A stretch of 64,000 bases of DNA from Gigaspora rosea (GCA_003550325.1 QKWP01000421.1:75625-139624); one strand, 5' to 3'. Positions 11,030 to 23,802 are shown, numbered from the stretch's first letter. Translations and numbers: made by a program. Notes: generated by a model not told the origin, from the letters alone.

Positions 11030-11220
11030 TTTCTAGTTCTTGTTGTAACTTGAATGGCATTTTTGTAGTAAATAGATAATATGCTTGTAGTGAATTGATG
11101 GTATTCTTGTACATGTTCTTGTGGTGATTTAATGGTGTTATTGTAGTGAAGCAATTGTGTTTTTGCAGTAAATTGATAGCATTTTTGTAGTAAGTTGAGT
11201 GCATTTTTGTAATAAAAATA
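11030..11220. repeat. Minisatellite, second GCATTTTTGTAGTAA array
   Basis: About eight degenerate ~22-27-bp units with the core TTTTTGTAGTAAATTGAT. It is the same family as 8645-8755 with more copies. Confidence 0.6.
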
Positions 11221-11310
11221 ATATAATATCTAAAATTGTAATAAAATATATATATATATTACTGATATATAGTAATTATAGAATTATATAGTAATTATGT
11301 AATATAAGAA

Positions 11311-11911
11311 TATAAGGGAGATGAGGGTATTATGGACAGGTTAAAGTTTCTACTAATAAAACTTTTTAATAATCAAATAGATTTTTATACAATTTTTATT
11401 ATTTGAACTATGCTTAATAAAGAATAAATTACTGTAAAAAAATCTTTATATCATATATAGTTTTAGATATAAATAATTAGTACACAAAATAGAACATAAA
11501 AACTAAATTTTAGAGAAAAGGGGGGTATTGTGGACACAATGAATAATTTTTGATCTACTGGCCCGTTTTGGATGATTTTACTACCAAAATGACCATCTTA
11601 GCGAGACGATTCTAACAAGTACAAAATCGTTAAAATCCAATCACGGGATCCCAAGATAATTAAAGGTTTATTATGCAAAAATTTGCAGATTTACTAATTA
11701 AATTCAAATATATATAAAAATTTATATTTTGCATAAATAATATTATCTTGTGATCTAGTAATCAGAATTGGATAATTTTTATACCATTCGATTCGTCTCT
11801 CTGAGCTGATTCGAATGGTATAAAAATCATCCAATTCTGATCACTAGATTGCAAGATATCTGCCCTGTCCACAATACCCCCCCTGTCCACAATACTACCA
11901 CCTCTCTTATA
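11311..11911. mobile_element. MITE with GTATTGTGGACAGG termini and palindromic modules
   Basis: The ~30-bp ends (TATAAGGGAGATGAGGGTAT at left, TATAAGAGAGGTGGTAGTAT from the right, both continuing to TGGACAGG) are inverted. The motif GGTATTGTGGACA recurs internally at about 11525 and 11870. Inside lie a half foldback (11545-11660) and a complete ~110-bp palindromic module (11746-11860). The module is centred on CATTCGATTCGTCTCTCTGA. It is related in layout to 21235-21824 and the element around 50.4-51.4 kb. Confidence 0.65.
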
Positions 11912-11983
11912 AAGTTTTTTAATAAATTAAAAATTTTTTTAAATCAAATTTTTTTAATTATATATTTTTTATGGACGTTGATA

Positions 11984-12296
11984 AAGCACACCACTGGTGT
12001 TCAACACCACATGTGTTTTGATTAATCAAAATTCATGAAATTCATGTAACGTGAAGATCAGGTATAACCCGAATTTTTCGAAAAATTCTGTTTTTTTCAA
12101 AAATTGTATATATCGAAAAATTCTGTCTAAGAAACCTATCTTAACGTTCTAACAAAAAAAATTCCTTGCAAAATTTTGGTATATACTAACTCTAACCCAA
12201 ACCCTAACACAAACTCTAACCCCAACCCTAACAGCAAAAAAATTTTTTGTATATTATAATTTGTATTTACTAGTGTTGAACACCACTAGTGTGATA
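11984..12296. mobile_element. MITE, TA TSD, CACACCACTGGTGTTCAACA termini
   Basis: Left CACACCACTGGTGTTCAACA and right GTTGAACACCACTAGTGTG form inverted ends with TA flanks (11982-11983, 12297-12298). Each terminus contains its own small palindrome. The interior carries GATCAGGT and CCCTAACAC tracts. Sister copy at 23037-23376. Confidence 0.75.
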
Positions 12297-12349
12297 TATA
12301 CATATTGTTTTTTATTATCAAAATATTTATTGTTTTTATATTGATTATA

Positions 12350-13210
12350 TATTGATTATTAGCTATTATAGATATATATCGATTATAATTACTATTGATA
12401 TATTGGTTATATATTGATTAATATCTATGTTAAATATATGTTGTAGCCCAGATGACAATCCTGCCCAATTGTCAATTGGACTACTCAGATGCCAATTTTA
12501 ATTTGGGCTGCCATTTTTGCCCAGATGCAAATTGTAGATTTTATATTAAAATTCATTAATATTATATATATTCACAAATAAATCAACCAATCAAAATAAA
12601 TAAATACCAAATTATATAATTATACTATTAATAAAAATTCGATTTTGTCACTTAAATATTTTAAATTTTAGAAAATTTTATTAAAATTATCTACTCGAGT
12701 TTTTGACCAGATTTGATGAAAATTTTTTTATTTGAATTCTATAATTGTAGAATTAAAAATTTAATGAATTTGTAGAATTAAAATAAAAAAATTTTCANTA
12801 TTGATTATTAGCTATTATAGATATATATCGATTATAATTACTATTGATATATTGGTTATATATTGATTAATATCTATGTTAAATATATGTTGTAGCCCAG
12901 ATGACAATCCTGCCCAATTGTCAATTGGACTACTCAGATGCCAATTTTAATTTGGGCTGCCATTTTTGCCCAGATGCAAATTGTAGATTTTATATTAAAA
13001 TTCATTAATATTATATATATTCACAAATAAATCAACCAATCAAAATAAATAAATACCAAATTATATAATTATACTATTAATAAAAATTCGATTTTGTCAC
13101 TTAAATATTTTAAATTTTAGAAAATTTTATTAAAATTATCTACTCGAGTTTTTGACCAGATTTGATGAAAATTTTTTTATTTGAATTCTATAATTGTAGA
13201 ATTAAAAATT
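12350..13210. repeat. Exact ~410-bp direct duplication around a single N (probable assembly artefact)
   Basis: Sequence from 12350 recurs from 12799 (offset 449) without differences that I can see up to about 13210. A lone N at 12798 separates the copies. Neighbouring satellite units differ at many sites, so identity here points to an unmerged contig overlap rather than a biological duplication. Confidence 0.8.
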
Positions 13211-16200
13211 TATTGAATTTGGTCAAGAACTCATGGAGATACCTTTGATGAAGTTTCTATAAACAATTTTGGTGCAGCTTCTTTGTTATATACATTTTTA
13301 GAAATAAAAAAAAACTTTTATTAAAGATATCACTGTGAGTTCTTGACCAAATTTAGTAAAATTTTTTTATTTAAATTCTATGGATTTTTATTATTAAAAT
13401 AAAAAAATTTCATTGAATTTGGTCAAAAACTCACAGAGATATCTCCAATGAAAGTTCTTGTAAACAATTTTGGTACAGCTTCTTTGTAATATATATTTTG
13501 GAAATAAAAAAACTTTCAGCAAATTTGGTCAAGAACTCATAGAGATATCTTCGATTAAAGTTCCTATAAACAATTTTGACACAGCTTCTTTGTTATGTAC
13601 GTTTTTGGAAATGAAAAAAAAACTTTCATCAAAAATATCTCTGCAAGTTCTTGATCAAATTTAATAAAAATTTTTTTATTTAAATTCTATGGATTCTTAT
13701 TATTAAAATAAAAAAAATTTCATCGAATTTGGTCAAGAACTCACATTAGATATCTCTAATGAAAATTCTTGTAAACAATTTTGTACAGTTTCTTTGTAAT
13801 ATACGTTTTGGAAATGAAAAAACTTTCATCAAATATTTCTCTATGAGTCCTTGACCAAATTCAATGAAAATTTTTTTAATTAAATTTTATGGATTCATAA
13901 AATTAAAATAAAAAAATTTTCATCGAATTTGGTCAAAAACTCGTAGAGATATTTTTGATTAAAGTTTTTTTTCATTTCCAAAAATGTGATTACAAAAAAG
14001 CTGTACCAAAATTGTTTACAAGAACTTTTATCAAAGATATCTCTGTGAGTTTTTGACCAAATTCAATGAAAATTTTTTTATTTTAATTTTAAGAATCCAT
14101 AGAATTTAAATAAAAAATTTTTATTGAATTTAGTCATGAACTCGCAGAGATATTTTTGATAAAAGTTTTTTTCATTTCCAAAAACGTATATAACAGAAAA
14201 GTTGTGCCAAAATTGTTTATAGGAACTTTTATCAAAGATATCTCTATGAGTTCTTGACCAAATTCGCTGAAAGTTTTTTTTATTTTAATTCTACAAATTC
14301 ATAGAATTTAAATAAAAGAATTTTCATCAAATTTGGTTAAGAACTTGTAGAGATATCTTTGATGAAAGATTTTTTTATTTCCAAAAACGTGATTACAAAG
14401 AAGCTGCGCCAAAATTGTTTACAAGAACTTTTATTGAAGGTATCTTTGTAAGTTCTTGACCAAATTTAATGAAAATTTTTTTATTTTAATTTTAAGAATT
14501 CGTAGAATTTAAATAAAAAAATTTTTATTGGATTTGGTCAAGAACTTGCAGAGATATCTTTGATGAAAGTTTTTTCATTTTCAAAATCGTATATTACAAA
14601 GATGCTGTATTGAAATTGTTTACAGAAACTTTCATTAAAGATATCTCTATAAGTTCTTGACCAAATTCGATAAAATTTTTTTTATTTTAATTTTATGAAT
14701 CTATAGAATTTAAATAAAAAAATTTTCATCGAATTTGGTCAAGAACTTGTTGAGAAATCTTTGATGAAAGTTTTTTTTTCATTTCCAAAAACATATTACA
14801 AACCTGCGCCAAAATTGTTTACAAGAACTTTTATTGGAGATATCTCTGTAAGTTCTTGACCAAATTCGATAAAAATTTTTTTATTTTAATTTTAAGAATC
14901 CATAAAATTTAAATAAAAAAAATTATTATTGAATTTGGTCAAGAACTCGCGGAGATAACTTTGATTAAAGTTTTTTTTCATTTCCAAAAATGTATATAAC
15001 AAAGAAGCTGTACCAAAATTGTTTATAGGAACTTTCATTAAAGATATTTCTATGAGTTCTTCCCCAAATTCGCTGAAAATTTTTTTATTTTAATTCTACA
15101 AATTCATAGAATTTAAATAAAAAACTTTCAGCAAATTTGGTCAAGAACTTGTAGAGATATCTTTGATGAAAGATTTTTCATTTCCAAAAACATTATTACA
15201 AAGAAGCTGTACCAAAATTGTTTACAAGAACTTTTATTGAAGATATCTCTATGAGTTCTTGACCAATATTCAATAAAAATTTTTTTATTTAATTTAAGAA
15301 TCCAAAGAATTTAAATAAAAAAATTTTCATTGGATTTGGTCAAGAACTTGCAGAGATATATTTGATAAAAGTTTTTTTTATTTCCAAAAATGTATATTAC
15401 AAAAAAGCTGCGCCAAAATTGTTTACAGAAACTTTCATCAAAGATATCTCTACGAGTTCTTGACCAAATTTGATGAAAATTTTTTTATTTTAATTTTATG
15501 AATTCATAGAATTTAAATAAAAAAATTTTCATCAAATTTTGTCAAGAACTCAAGAGAAATCTTTGATGAAAGATTTTTTCATTTCCAAAACGTATATTAC
15601 AAAGAAGCTATGCCAAAATTGTTTACAAGAACTTTCATTGGAAATATCTCTGTGAGTTCTTAACAAAATTCGATGAAATTTTTTTTATTTTAGTAATAAT
15701 AATTCATAAAATTTAAATAAAAAAATTCTTATTGAATTTGGTCAAGAACTCGCAAAGATATCTTTGATGAAAGTTTTTTTTCATTTCCAAAAACGTATAT
15801 AACAAAGAAGCTGTGCCAAAATTGTTTGTAGGAACTTTCATCAAAGATATCTCTACGAGTTCTTGACCAAATTCGATAAAAATTTTTTTATTTTAATTTT
15901 ACAAATTTATAGAATTTAAATAAAAAAATTTTCATCAAATTTGATCAAGAACTTGTAGAGATATCTTTGATAAAAATTTTTTTATTTCCAAAAACATGAT
16001 TACAAAGAAGCTGTGCCAAAATTGTTTACAAGAACTTTTATTGAAAATATCTCTGTGAGTTCTTGACCAAATTCGAAAATTTTTTTATTTTAATAATAAT
16101 AATCCATAGAATTTAAATAAAAAAATTTTTATTAAATTTGGTCAAAAACTTACAGAAATATCTTTGATGAAAGTTTTTTTCATTTCTAAAAACGTATATA

Positions 16201-16330
16201 ACAATGAAGCTGCACCAAAATTGTTTACAGAAACTTTATCAAAGCAAATTCAATGAAAATTTTTTTATTTTAATTCTACAAATCCATAGAATTCAAATAA
16301 AAAATTTTTATCAAATCTAGTCAAAAACTT
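13205..16330. repeat. ~200-bp tandem satellite with internally inverted halves
   Basis: About 15 units at spacings of roughly 200-208 bp. Each has two mirrored halves. GAATTTGGTCAAGAACTC and GAGATATCTTTGATGAAAG stand in one half, and CTTTCATCAAAGATATCTC and GAGTTCTTGACCAAATTC in the other. The halves are separated by a block with CATTTCCAAAAACGTATAT and AAGCTGTGCCAAAATTGTTT. Units differ at scattered positions, so the array is not recent. Each unit could fold on itself. Confidence 0.85.
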
Positions 16331-16352
16331 GAATAGATAATTTTAATAAAAT

Positions 16353-16657
16353 GGGGCATTGCAATAGAAAGGGCTAATACTGCCCAAAAATGAAAAGCAG
16401 GTTTTTGTTATATTTGGATAAATTTTGACACACGCTACATTTTTCAATTATAAATGGAAATAAATTTGTATAATAAAAAATTGAGATATTTAAAAAAAAT
16501 TTTCTTAGGAGTTTCGTACATCATGGGATTACCTGATATAATAGACTAATCAAATCACGAAAATTTTGATTAACTCGGATCAGTCTGAACAAAACAAACG
16601 TGATTTTCTCAAAATCATATATAAACCAATATCGGCTCTTTCTATTGCAAAGGCCCC
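16353..16657. mobile_element. MITE with GGGGC..TTGCAATAGAAAG ends
   Basis: Left GGGGCATTGCAATAGAAAGG and right end (read inverted) GGGGCCTTTGCAATAGAAAG form terminal inverted repeats of about 23 bp. A possible AAAT target duplication is weak. It is inserted in the right part of the satellite element. No coding potential. Confidence 0.6.
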
Positions 16658-16897
16658 AAATTTTTTAAAATTTAAAATATTTAAGTGACAAAATCAAATT
16701 TTTATTAATACAGTACAATTATATAATTTGGTATTTATTTATTTTGATTGGTTGATTTATTTGTGAATATATATAATATTAATGGATTTTAATATAAGAT
16801 CTGCAATTTGCATTTGGGACAAAAATGGCAGCCCAGATTAAAATTGTTATCTGGGCTAGCCCAATTGACAATTGAGCAAATTTGCATCTAGGCTACA

Positions 16898-17350
16898 ATA
16901 TATATATCAATTACTATCACTATCAATAGAAATCAGCAGGAGTATTGAGTATTGATATATATCTTATTCGGTTAGTAATCGATATATATCTATATATAAA
17001 ATTTGCTGATGATTGTAGATTAAATTATAATATTGATTCTTTTAAAATAAAAATAAAACAATGACATATAATAATAATAATAATAAAGTAAAAAAATGAA
17101 AAATTTATTAATAAATAAAAAGCAACTAAAAATAAATTCATATATGCTTATTTAAATATTAAATGCTAGCCAAATTTTCAGAATATATTTGAATATTTTA
17201 TATATATTTTAATAATTTTTGCATTCATTATATAGAAACAACTGCATTTGTTTTCAGCAATAGTAGGAATCTAATCAGGTGTTTTGTTTAACTCTAATCA
17301 AATAAATTTTTCAGGTTTTTTCTTGACCAATATGCTTAGCATGCTAAATA
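16898..17350. other. AT-rich stretch without features
   Basis: Low-complexity A/T sequence with GATATATATC runs. I see no bounded element or gene. Confidence 0.4.
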
Positions 17351-17351
17351 G

Positions 17352-17825
17352 TACAGGTTATAACAAATTGAATTTTCAAGTTATTTCTATCTTGTTTAAA
17401 CATATACAGTTCTTTGTTATAACAATACAAAGAACCTTAACTGTTAAAAATATAGTCAAACCTCCATAAATACAACTTATAGGAACAAGCCTACAATATG
17501 CATTTAGAAAAGTTTGCATTTAAAAAGAGCCAATTAAATTGCAGCTTTAAAAATTAAATCATTAAGTTTGTATAACTTCTACCAAAGACTGTATAACCTA
17601 TTTTAAATACTAAAATTTGATTGGCTACATGCATTTAGGGAGATTAGTGTGATATAAAATATTATATATGTATTTAGAGAGGTATTGCATTTATAGAAGT
17701 TGTATTTATAGAGATCTAACTACATTACTAATACTTTTAACAGTTAAAATTCTTGTAATAGAAGAACTATACATGCTTAAACAAGATAGGAATAACTTGG
17801 GATCAAGTTTGTTATATCAAAAATT
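17352..17825. repeat. Foldback element split by a pogo-like MITE
   Basis: Arms at about 17352-17452 and 17723-17825 are imperfect inverted copies. Shared landmarks are CTATCTTGTTTAAACATATA, AAGTTATT, AACTGTTAAAA and GTTATAACAAA. The pogo-like MITE at 17453-17722 sits exactly in the loop. Confidence 0.65.
17453..17722. mobile_element. pogo-like MITE, degraded copy
   Basis: The left end TAGTCAAACCTCCATAAATA and right end TATTTATAGAGATCTAACTA are inverted. The interior matches the MITE at 18641-18966 in inverse orientation over most of its length, for example AATTAAATTGCAGCTTTAAA. Ends and TA flanks are worn. Confidence 0.7.
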
Positions 17826-18061
17826 TTATAAAATAACCTATACTGCCCATTATGGCGATTATGAAAAATCTAAATTTCTGTTTTTTCTATTTAAAAAACT
17901 TGTGATAATAATAGCATTTAATTTTTAGGTGAGTATTTATTAATTCATTTTTATTTGTTTTTTATTTATTTATATATTTTTTAATTTTTTTACTTATTAT
18001 TATAGAAATTTCTAATTTTTATTAGGGGAAATTACCAGTTATATAGCATTTTTATATTGCA

Positions 18062-18225
18062 AAATCAGTTTATACTAACTTGATCATTATAATTACAAAA
18101 TTATTAAAACATTGTACAACAAATTTAATTTATTTAAACTCAATAACTTTATACTAACTTGATAGTTATAATTATATAATTATTAAAACATTGCACACTA
18201 AATTTAATTTATTAAACCTTATAAC
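18062..18225. repeat. Two tandem ~79-bp units
   Basis: TTTATACTAACTTGAT-starting units begin about 79 bp apart. Each also contains AAAATTATTAAAACATTG-like and AAATTTAATTTATT sequence. Confidence 0.6.
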
Positions 18226-18640
18226 TTTATTCTAAACTAAAGTATTATTGTCTGGAGCATAGCGAAGAACTTTATATGTTTATGTAAGGTAATACAAAAG
18301 TTATATTTTTGATGCATCAATAATAGTAATATCTAAAATGTAACTTTTGTATTTAGTGTCTGTCTGCATACGTATAATAGTTACATTTTTGATGCATCGT
18401 GTTGTTTTGATTTGTGTTGTATCAAAAAATGAAATTAGATCTTAGTTGTTATTGCACTTCAAACACACAATGCTGTGCATTATTCTAGTTATATGTCAAT
18501 TCCATAATACTACACTTTGCCTGTCAGTTCAGTTTCACTTTAACACTAATACATATACTAGATGCACAATATTGTAAATTACTCTAACTCTAACATCTTA
18601 GGAAAGATTTACTATCTAAATATATTAACAAAACCCAATA

Positions 18641-18966
18641 CAGTCGGATCTCCATAAATGCAACCTCCATAACCGCATATTTTTTCTTTTTCGTAAGTTG
18701 TTATTAGTGCTAAATGCACGCACGTTCTATATTCTGTAAATGCACATTCTCTTGAATAACATTTTATATCACTCTAAACTTCCTAAATGCGTATAGCCAA
18801 TCAAATTTTAGTATCTAAGATAGGTTATACAGTTTTGGTAGAAGTTATACAAACTTGATAATCTAATTTTTAAAGCTGCAATTTAATTGGCTTCTCTAAA
18901 TACAAACCTTCCTAAATGCACGTTGTAGGCTTGTCCCTACAAGTTGCATTTATGGAGGTTTGACTG
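18641..18966. mobile_element. pogo/Tigger-like MITE, 326 bp, TA TSD
   Basis: Termini CAGTCGGATCTCCATAAATG and CAGTCAAACCTCCATAAATG (from the right) are inverted and flanked by TA (18639-18640, 18967-18968). CAGTC..ACCTC ends with a TA duplication are characteristic of pogo-group elements. No transposase is present. Confidence 0.82.
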
Positions 18967-19514
18967 TACATAAGCCCGTCTATATCAAAAAAAACTATTA
19001 CTTAGTAAATTGACTTGATTATATGGTACTTAATCATTGATCGACTTAAATTAATAATCGAGTACCAATTAATGGGCTTGAGCAACAAATGATCAATTAT
19101 ACTAATCAATCAAATAAGTATATATTTAATTGATCAAAATATTTTTAAGCGTAGGATAAATATAGTAAAATCAGTTGCAAATACTTTTATGTAACATGCA
19201 TTACACAAATAAAAATCAAACACGTATTGTCAACTAATATTAAAATTTACTTTTGCGCTATGATCTAAATACTATCTAAATATATGTAATGAGAATTATG
19301 GTTTTAATTTTTTTTATTTTTTTTGAAAATAACCACAGTTAACCAGAGAAATTACTAGTTATACAGATTAATATCTATATCTGATATATAGATCTCTAAT
19401 ATAACAAATCTTTTTATAATGAACTCTGAATATAACAAACTCAAGATTTCTTATTTTAAAATTAGTTTAGCATAACAAGAGCTATGGCTCTTAAGAAAAT
19501 ATAGTAATTCTATA

Positions 19515-21099
19515 TAGGGTTCGGAATGGGCTGGGTTAAACCCGCGGGTTTGCAGGTTGGGCGGGGTTTGGGTCAAAACTGGGTCCAATATTTTGACTCA
19601 TTTATAAGTGGGCCGGGTTTACACCAGGTTGATTAAATGTCCGGTCTTGGGCCGGGTTCTGGAAATGGGCCCACGGGCCCCCGCGGGCTCGTTATAATAT
19701 TTATAATGATCTACAGCAGTTCTATAGCATACCTTTATCACAACAGTACCAGGAACGGAGTTTCACGAAAGTGAAACGAAGTGTATGATTTACGTCCACA
19801 ATCTCTCGTATTTAGTTGGTCGGTATGATCGTAAATCTTTCCTAATTTCGGGATTGTCTTGTGACCTGCACATCATAGTCGTATACAAATAAAGCTAACA
19901 TAGATTTTTATCTATAAATTAACATGATTATAAATTAATTGACAAAATTGTAATTTGATATTGCCGTTTTGTCGTGATAATTGCCGAAAAACTGCAATGA
20001 AACATATTAAAGATTTGACATATTGAGAAAGCACAAACCTCTATTAAACGCCTATGCATCAAGGTTCTATGTTCATGTTAAAGCTCTATGGTTGGAACAA
20101 GTGGCTTGACATCTGTCTACTTTTTATAGGTCTGATTAATCGTTATGTTTTCATTAGATTAATTCACCGAAAGTCATTTCACTAATAAAGAATTTCTGAT
20201 CATTATCATTAGGGTCGAGCTTAGAGTTAGAGTTAATGTTAGTGCAATTTTTTAAAATCAACTTGTTGGAGAACTAAAGCTGTCATATAAATTTTACTAA
20301 AAATTTGCTATTTCCCGAAGTTCTTTTGGTTTCATCCTAAAAGCCACCTAACACTTCATTGTCTTTGGAAATTCATTCTGAAAATAACAATGTAATTTCC
20401 GAGATTCATATGACGAAACTGAAGAGATTTCAAAAAACGAGTTTGCCCAGAATTTATGAGAACAGAAATCGTCGGTAAATTAATTTTGTCGATAAATTAC
20501 TTGTCGGTGGAATGGTACGGATCCGAATTATTGTAATATGAATTATGGTAATATGTTTTGCATCTTACATCATTTAATTATTATAGCATATCTATAATTT
20601 AATTTATTATAGCTCATATGTAAAGTATAATTCAATAATTACGATATTAATTGGCCACCAAATCTAAATTAATTGGCCTCACAATACATGTTAGAGTTTA
20701 ATTAGTTTGTATTGAAATTATTATGGCTTATTTACTTTATATATATAAATATATTAGACCAGATTCATTATCAGAAAAATTTCCATTTAGCAACTTTTGT
20801 TAATTGGAATGAGGTCGCATTTAGAGCTAGAATTTGCTTTTGAGGTGATTTTTTGTAAAACGTTACATTCCCCAAAAGTACTTATAAAGTGTATAATAAA
20901 GTTAACCGGCATTCACCTTTTTTATATTATCACCGGGCCGGGTCGGGTTAGGTTTGACCGGGTCATAATTTGAAGTGGCCCGGCCCGGCCCAAACCCGTA
21001 CCTTTAAAACGGGCCGGGCACAGGTTTGGGTTTTAAAATTTCTTTGGGCTTGGGCTTAAATTTAGAAAAACCTGGCCGACTGGCCCATTCTGAACCCTA
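19515..21099. mobile_element. Non-autonomous hAT, 1.6 kb, GGGCCGGG arrays
   Basis: Termini TAGGGTTCGGAATGGGCTGG and TAGGGTTCAGAATGGGCC (from the right) are inverted. The perfect 8-bp duplication ATTCTATA lies at 19507-19514 and 21100-21107. Subterminal GGGCCGGG/GGCCCG arrays are at 19525-19690 and 20930-21080. It is a larger relative of 2672-3637 with a different internal filling (19700-20930) in which I recognise no protein. Confidence 0.9.
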
Positions 21100-21234
21100 A
21101 TTCTATATAACAAACTTTTTTCTTGGTTAGAACTAAGAATTCGGTATAGAAAGTGTTGACTATATACTCCTTTTTTTTTTTGCTTGTGCTATACTTAATT
21201 TTTCTTTTTTCTTTTTTGCTAACAACTTTTTTTT

Positions 21235-21824
21235 TATAAAGTAGTTATGGGTATTGTGGCAGAATTAAGAGAATTTTGGTATAACTCTGGATCTATTAGC
21301 CAAATTGGATGATTTTGATACCATTCGATTCATTTTAATGAGACGAATCGAATGGAACCAAAATCGTTCAATTTGGATCACAAGATCACAAGTTATTTAC
21401 AATTATATATTACACAAAATTGGAAAGGATATTGTGGTGGATAAGGGTATTGTGGCGGAATTTGCAATAACTTGTATCCTATAGGTCAATCTAAACAATT
21501 TTTATGCCATTCGAATCATCTCATCGAGACGATTTGAATAGTACAAAAATCGTTTAATTTCGATCACTGGGTCACAAGATATCGGTGTTTGAATAGTGTT
21601 CGAATATAATGTATTAGTTTTTTTCAAAAAATTTAATTTAAAAATTCAAACACCATTATTTTATGACCCAATGATCGAAATCAAATGATTTTTGTACCAT
21701 TCGAATCATCTTGATGAGATGATTTGAATGGTATAAAATCATTTAGTTTGGGCTGATGGGTCACAAGTTATAGCAGATCTGCCACAATACCCATATTCAC
21801 TACAATACTCATAGTTACTTTATA
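21235..21824. mobile_element. MITE with GGGTATTGTGGCAG motifs and three palindromic modules
   Basis: The ends TATAAAGTAGTTATGGGTAT and TATAAAGTAACTATGAGTAT (from the right) are inverted. GGGTATTGTGGC recurs near 21440. Three ~110-bp palindromes lie at about 21283-21400, 21468-21590 and 21650-21780. Each is centred on CATTCGATTCATTTTAATGA-like sequence and flanked by GGATCACAAG blocks. No coding sequence. Confidence 0.65.
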
Positions 21825-22229
21825 CATTATATCATTATTATTGTTTGTTAGCACTTTTTTTGTTAATTTACTGGTGTTCTACTTCGTTGCTTTCTGGTAC
21901 TGTGCTGCGTTACATTCATTAGTATAGTGCTGTATCGCATTGCTATATTATATTGCAGTTCATTAGTGTACTATTATAGAACCTTAAAATATACATAGAT
22001 TAGAGGTTCGAACCAGATGCAATTTCTTCATCTGGGTCACTAGTGTGAATTGAAATTAGGTAACCCAGATGAAAATAGAATTTATATATGTTATATGTCC
22101 TGTTAGTTCAGGATCATTTTTGAATCAATAAATGATTTTCATTTATTAATAAAGTGAAAATGAAAATAAAAAACAAACATTTACTATTTAAAGTTTATTC
22201 TTTTGCTTAAAATAATAATTATGGAATTA

Positions 22230-22735
22230 TCTATTGAAACTTTTTCTGACGATCACTTGTATTTCTAAACAAAAGAAAAACAAAAATTTTTTTTAGTAAA
22301 GACGAAGCTGCTACTTCTAATATTGGTTTTTATAAAGGTCAACCTTTCTTCTATTCGGGGGACTCCTTTATATATTCGACACACAAGCCAGAAGTGTCAG
22401 TTGTGCAAGATAACTAGCAATGGGTGCCCTTGGTACAAGAAATTCTGGTGAAAGTTTTCTTTCGTTGCCGAAGATATTCCAGCTTGGCTAGGCGGTGAAC
22501 TAAAAAAATGAGTTTTTCAATACTCTTTTTAGGGTTTTTTGGTTACAAGAGCATATTCGACCATATACACACTATCATATTCACTCTTGAAGCATTTTTT
22601 CTTAAATTTTTGATGGAAAGTGGGAAATTCGGCATATCCCCTTCAAAAGATCGGCATTGTTGTTCCTATCCTAATCGGGAAGAAGGCATGCAAGTTGGTA
22701 AACAGGAACGGACGTATAATAAGACGTGACACAGT
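22230..22735. other. Coding-like repeat shared with 30035-30520
   Basis: This stretch and 30035-30520 align over about 450 bp, with shared landmarks GGTTTTTATAAAGGTCAACC / GGTTTTTACAAAGGTAAACC and ATGAGTTTTTCAA. On the plus strand one frame reads GFYKGQPF and then MSFSILFLGFF here, and GFYKGKPF and MSFSTIFSFKF there. Stops interrupt both copies. I do not recognise the family, and the true coding strand is uncertain. Confidence 0.4.
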
Positions 22736-23036
22736 GGAGTAGGCAGATCTGTGGACCTAAATTCTAGAACGTTCTTTTGTTTCTTATATGTATATATACA
22801 TATAAGCTGATTTTGTTTTTTGTGCCTATTTTACATATATGTAAATCATTTTTTAGGGTTTATTTTTTGATCAACAAATCACCTGATTGGCTATTACATT
22901 TTAAAATTATAGTAACCAAAATTTTTAATATATGAATTATCACGTCTAACCAATTGTCCATCCCTGGAACCCATCAAAAAAAGTAAAAGTAATTGTTAAT
23001 TGTGAAAAGTATACTTATTTTCTAACAGTAATTATA

Positions 23037-23376
23037 AATCAAACCAGTGGTGTTAAACACCAGTATGCAGTATAACATGAAAATCAATATCAAAAAATAA
23101 ACAAAAAAAAATAAACAAAAGTTAAAGTTGATAAATGTTAAGTAAAGCAATAGTTAGGGTTAGAGTGAGGCATAGTATATAGTAAAATTTTGCAAAGGGT
23201 GTTTTTTTTTTAAAAAAAAGGTGGTTTTATAGATAAAATTTTGAGTTAGAAGGTATTTTTTAAAAAAAAAACAAAACAACAAAAATTTTATGTTACACCT
23301 GATCTTTACGTTATACTGCATTTAAAAAATTTGATTGGTGAAAATCATTGTGGTGTTGAGCACCAGTGGTGTGATT
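23037..23376. mobile_element. MITE, 340 bp, TA TSD, sister of 11984-12296
   Basis: Ends AATCAAACCAGTGGTGTTAA and AATCACACCACTGGTGCTCA (from the right) are inverted, with TA at 23035-23036 and 23377-23378. The interior includes GTTACACCTGATCT and GGGTTAGAGTGAGG. Confidence 0.75.
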
Positions 23377-23575
23377 TAGTAAAACCGATTTTCTAATATA
23401 ATAGTTTTTTTACTTGTATTTTGTTTATAAAACGTATTTAAATAGATTTGGTCTTGTAAAATGTCCGTATATACTGTATATAACAATATTAATAATTTTA
23501 TTTTACATGTTACATATTATAAAAAAAATAATTTATACATCGCACATGCGATATTGTTGCACCTGCCGCAGATTA

Positions 23576-23802
23576 TAAAATCAGGTGTAACGTAAAATCA
23601 AAACAATTAAATAACCCGTTTTTTCATTGAATAGGGTTAGGGTAAGGTATAGATTGTGTGTATGGGCAAGAGAGGTTTTATAGTAAAATTTTGGCAAGGA
23701 ATTTTTTTTGTTAGAATCCTAAGAGTAGTATTTTTGACAAAACGAACGTTTGTTTTGAATTTTTTGATCATATAACATTACACCTGATCTTGAAATTTGA
23801 TT
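23576..23802. mobile_element. MITE with ATCAGGTGTAACGT ends
   Basis: Left ATCAGGTGTAACGTAAAATC and right ATTACACCTGATCT are inverted and match the 1493-1745 family. The exact TA flank is clear only at the left. It contains GGGTTAGGGTAAGG. Confidence 0.65.

Larger units (their letters stand above)
12442..16897. mobile_element. Satellite-filled element with ~250-bp inverted termini
   Basis: The left terminus starts TGTAGCCCAGATGACAATCC and runs to about 12700 (repeated from 12891). It recurs inverted at about 16665-16897, which ends GCATCTAGGCTACA. Shared landmarks include AATTGTCAATTGG, GCAAATTGTAGATTTTATAT and TTCACAAATAAATCAACCAA. The space between is a tandem satellite (13205-16330) plus a nested MITE (16353-16657). 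The flanks are AT-rich and the target duplication is unclear (possibly TA). No protein-coding remnant is present, so the transposon class is undetermined. Confidence 0.7.

Noticed and set aside
13205-16330. CRISPR-like array
   Set aside because: The units are ~200-bp diverged satellites without unique spacers, in eukaryotic DNA.
19360-21165. A pogo-like element around the 19515-21099 hAT
   Set aside because: CTATATAACAAA-like flanks hint at one, but no convincing terminal repeats or TA borders could be defined.
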